8,491 bases of DNA from Dehalococcoidales bacterium (GTDB lineage Bacteria; Chloroflexota; Dehalococcoidia; Dehalococcoidales; RBG-16-60-22): positions 1 to 8,491 of the forward strand of contig JAGLTT010000027.1 of the NCBI GenBank assembly GCA_023135135.1. Reading direction: 5' to 3'. The notes below the pieces were generated by a model. That model did no database searches, was not told the DNA's origin, and was given only the letters and a program-made list of their open reading frames with translations. Positions 6,148-8,491 of this stretch are shown here, in pieces; position 1 is the first letter of the stretch, and every line of letters begins with the position of its first letter. A program made the position numbers and the translations under genes.

Positions 6148-8031
6148 ATGAGTGGTAAGAAAACGGAAAAAGGGCCGAGAGAAGCGGGCACGAAAAATGC
6201 TTTGGATAAGCATTTCAAAGAGCTCAGGTGTCTTTATGATATCGCCAGCATTACCGGAGCCCCGGACATCAGCCTGCACGACCGGTTCTTAAAAATAGTA
6301 AATATGCTCGCCAGAGCATTCCAGTATCCCGGGATTGCCTCTGCCCGGATTACCATCAACGGAAACGAGTTTAAGACAGAGAATTACCGGAATACCGGCC
6401 ACAAGATATCAGCCGATATCATCGTCCAGGGAACCCGGGCCGGAACAGTGGAAATCGACTATATTAAAACACCTCCGAAGACAGATAACGACCTTTTCTC
6501 TAAAGAAGAGAGGCTGATGCTGGATGCAGTCGCCGAACGACTGGGTGCGATTACCGAACACAGACAGGCGGAGGAAGCTTTAAAAGAATCCGAGGAAAAG
6601 TTCTCCGTGGCCTTTCGCTCCAGCCCTTACGCCATGGCTATCACCACTCAGAAAGATGGCAGATTTATTGAAGTCAATGACAGCCACATCCGCGTTACCG
6701 GCTACACACGCGAGGAAACAATTGGCCGTACCAGTACCGAACTGAACGCCTGGGTAAACCCGAAAGACCGCCGCAGGGTAGTGAAGATATTAAAAGAAAA
6801 AGGCAACGCTGATAAAGAAGAAGTACAGTTCCGCACCAAGTCAGGCAAAACATATACAGGGCAGTTCTCAGCCGAAAAAATCAATATCGGCGGCGAACCG
6901 TGCCTAATCTCCGTCAGTGTCGACATCACCGAGCAAAAACAATCTCAAGAAATACTTCAGACGGTCTCCCATGACTCGCCGCTGGGTATTTATATAATGC
7001 AGGATGAAAAGCTGCAATATACCAATCCGCAGTTCCAGAAAATTACCGGCTACGGCCAGATAGAACTACTCGACCGGGAGCTGCTCAGTCTCGTAGCCAT
7101 CGAGGACAGCGACGTGGTCAGGTCAAGCACGGCATTTACGCTCCAGGAGGAGAGCCCCTACCCGTGCGAATACCGTATTCTCAATAAAAACGGACAGGTC
7201 AAATGGGTCATGCAGACCGTTTCACCCATCAGATACGGGGGGCATGAAGCAATCCTCGGTAACCTTATGGATATCACGGAACGTAAATACCTCGAGAGGA
7301 AAGTAATCGAATACGAAGAACTGAGCAAAATGAAGAGCGACCTGCTGGCTACGGTCTCCCACGAACTACGTACTCCCCTGTCGACCATAAAGGGCTACTC
7401 AACCATGATACTCGACTACTTCTCCAGGCTCTCTTCTGACGAAACGAAGGACTATCTTATATCCATTGACAACTCAACCGATAGGCTGGCTAAACTGGTC
7501 GACAACCTGCTGGACACCTCCCGCATGGAAGCGGGACTTCTTAAACTGGATAAATCTCCGACCAACATCTCTCAGCTGATACGGATAGTGGCTGCTGAAG
7601 CGAGTATCAGGGCCGGTCACCATAAAATTATTACACAGCTGAGCAACAGATTACCCAGGTTAAGTATCGATGTCAAGCGAATCCGTCAGGTGCTGGACAA
7701 CCTTATTGATAATGCTATAAAGTACTCACCACAGGGAACGGAGGTGCTGATATCAGCGAAAAAATCCGGCCGCGAATTGCTTATCAGCATTAATGACCAG
7801 GGTGCGGGTATACCTGCCGAGGAACTGACCAGTATATTCGACCGGATGTACAGAATAGAGCAAAGGTTATCCTCGGGTGTGGACGGAATGGGACTGGGGC
7901 TGTATATATGCCAGGGGTTGGTGGAAGCACACGGCGGCCGAATCTGGGCGGAGAGTACCGTGGGCCAGGGGAGCATCATCCAGTTCACTCTCCCCATAGC
8001 CAGCGCGGTAAAAAGGAAAATAAAACGGTGA
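6148..8031 (+). CDS. Soluble multi-sensor histidine kinase (GAF-like, two PAS, HisKA, HATPase)
   Basis: This is a cytoplasmic sensor kinase of 627 residues from ATG 6148, with no membrane segment. Residues about 22-140 form a GAF-like domain often seen in hybrid and PAS kinases. PAS1 spans about 148-262, ending VDITEQK, and PAS2 about 270-380, ending MDITERK; both carry N-x-x-x-x-x-x-T-G-Y patterns. HisKA contains SHELRTP with phospho-accepting His405. The catalytic domain has the N box DNLIDNAIKYSP (Asn522), the G1 box DQGAGIP at 550-556, FDRMYR, and G2 GMGLGL at 580-585, so it should be active. A longer start at TTG 6088 is open in frame, but that TTG is the first half of the -35 box, and the extra residues look non-domain. 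ATG 6148 has AAAGGG 7 bases upstream. It would phosphorylate the downstream response regulator. The ligands of the sensor domains cannot be read from the sequence. Confidence 0.92.
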   Translation: MSGKKTEKGPREAGTKNALDKHFKELRCLYDIASITGAPDISLHDRFLKIVNMLARAFQYPGIASARITINGNEFKTENYRNTGHKISADIIVQGTRAGTVEIDYIKTPPKTDNDLFSKEERLMLDAVAERLGAITEHRQAEEALKESEEKFSVAFRSSPYAMAITTQKDGRFIEVNDSHIRVTGYTREETIGRTSTELNAWVNPKDRRRVVKILKEKGNADKEEVQFRTKSGKTYTGQFSAEKINIGGEPCLISVSVDITEQKQSQEILQTVSHDSPLGIYIMQDEKLQYTNPQFQKITGYGQIELLDRELLSLVAIEDSDVVRSSTAFTLQEESPYPCEYRILNKNGQVKWVMQTVSPIRYGGHEAILGNLMDITERKYLERKVIEYEELSKMKSDLLATVSHELRTPLSTIKGYSTMILDYFSRLSSDETKDYLISIDNSTDRLAKLVDNLLDTSRMEAGLLKLDKSPTNISQLIRIVAAEASIRAGHHKIITQLSNRLPRLSIDVKRIRQVLDNLIDNAIKYSPQGTEVLISAKKSGRELLISINDQGAGIPAEELTSIFDRMYRIEQRLSSGVDGMGLGLYICQGLVEAHGGRIWAESTVGQGSIIQFTLPIASAVKRKIKR

Positions 8032-8046
8032 AACGAGAACGTGTGA

Positions 8047-8075
8047 TGGAAAACCCTCTTGTTATAGAATATAAT
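8047..8075 (+). promoter_or_regulatory. Candidate internal promoter for the response regulator
   Basis: TATAAT at 8070-8075 is a perfect -10 box. Seventeen bases upstream, TGGAAA at 8047-8052 matches four of six -35 bases. A start near 8081-8083 would leave a leader of about 22 bases with GAGGT at 8093-8097. The region is AT-rich, so a chance match is possible. Confidence 0.4.
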
Positions 8076-8103
8076 ATTATTCACCGGAAAGCGAGGTAAT
8101 GCC

Positions 8104-8491
8104 ATGCCCTCAAAGAAAGCTCTGGTTCTGGTGGTTGATGATGATATCCGTATGCTGCGTATGATGAAACGCATACTGGAGCTAGAGGGTTTCCAGGTGC
8201 TCATAGCAAATAACGGAGACATGGCTTTAAAAACCTTTGACAAGGAAACTCCCGATCTGGTACTGCTCGATATCATGCTGCCGGGCATGGACGGATATAC
8301 CGTGTGTCAGCGTATCCGCGAGTTCTCACAGGTCCCGGTCATTATGGTTACCGCCAGAGGCGATGACAAAGAGAAAGTGGAGGGGCTGGATATCGGCGCC
8401 GATGACTATGTAACCAAACCTTTCTCCGCGAGCGAACTGGCGGCGAGAGTCCGGGCGGTGCTGCGACGCATCAGAAGCCAGGAAATGCCCC
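8104..8491 (+). CDS. Response regulator, receiver domain (3' end beyond the window)
   Basis: This is an incomplete gene: 129 codons are visible before the window ends. They form one full receiver domain with acidic pocket Asp12-Asp13, phosphorylation site Asp56 (LLDIMLPGMDG), Thr83 and Lys105 (TKPF). The last visible residues (VRAVLRRIRSQ) look like the linker into a DNA-binding domain, as in OmpR/PhoB-type regulators, but that domain is out of view. GAGGT at 8093-8097 lies 6 bases before ATG 8104. The gene lies 72 bases after the kinase stop on the same strand, and the two are almost certainly cognate partners. All conserved receiver residues are present, so it should be phosphorylatable. 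The subfamily call rests on the receiver sequence (PVIMVTARGDD, GLDIGADDYVTKPF) and is less certain. Confidence 0.9.
   Translation, partial: MPSKKALVLVVDDDIRMLRMMKRILELEGFQVLIANNGDMALKTFDKETPDLVLLDIMLPGMDGYTVCQRIREFSQVPVIMVTARGDDKEKVEGLDIGADDYVTKPFSASELAARVRAVLRRIRSQEMP

Noticed and set aside
8046..8099. 17-codon open frame between kinase and response regulator
   Set aside because: There is no ribosome-binding site, and the frame runs through the promoter candidate and the regulator's ribosome-binding site.
7686..8288. Reverse-strand open frame of about 200 codons spanning the kinase end and regulator start
   Set aside because: It covers two convincing forward genes and is Ser/Arg-rich, as expected of an antisense shadow.
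1..8491. CRISPR arrays, tRNA or rRNA genes, insertion sequences, attachment sites
   Set aside because: No spaced direct repeats, cloverleaf-like segments, transposase motifs or flanking terminal repeats were seen; the window is nearly filled by coding sequence.

Overview
The window is a type IV pilus (T4P) biogenesis cluster, all on the + strand, followed by a two-component signalling pair. The organism is probably a monoderm or otherwise secretin-less bacterium. The inner-membrane set (PilC, PilO, PilM/PilN, PilT) and three prepilin-like proteins are present, but no PilP or PilQ follows PilO/PilN, where they normally sit in diderms. From memory, the PilC N-terminus and the GAF-like/PAS/HisKA architecture of the kinase resemble Chloroflexota, class Dehalococcoidia. 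That assignment is an inference with moderate to low confidence.

Layout. Positions 1-62 are the end of an upstream region that cannot be identified. Positions 63-6060 look like one operon: pilC, three tightly overlapping prepilin-like genes (pilV/GspI-like, pilW/GspJ-like, pilX/GspK-like), pilO, a fused pilM-pilN gene, and pilT. Junctions are ATGA or TAATG overlaps or gaps of at most about 35 bases, which suggests translational coupling. The major pilin, PilB (extension ATPase) and PilD (prepilin peptidase) are not here and may lie upstream or elsewhere.

Positions 6061-6147 separate the pilus operon from a soluble multi-sensor histidine kinase (6148-8031). This gap holds a good sigma-70-type promoter, a dyad just upstream of its -35 box, and a short hairpin covering the kinase ribosome-binding site. 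A second promoter candidate lies at 8047-8075, in the 72-base gap before a response regulator that starts at 8104 and runs off the window end.

How the parts work together. PilC is the membrane platform on which the ATPases act. PilM/PilN and PilO form the alignment subcomplex linking the cytoplasmic motor side to the envelope. The three minor prepilins are probably the tip/priming complex, and PilT powers retraction. The kinase/regulator pair may sense a cytoplasmic signal; a role in pilus control is suggested only by proximity. The most unusual item is the PilM-PilN fusion. Its actin-like half has lost the usual nucleotide-binding residues, so it resembles GspL of type II secretion in architecture, and it lies after pilO rather than before it.
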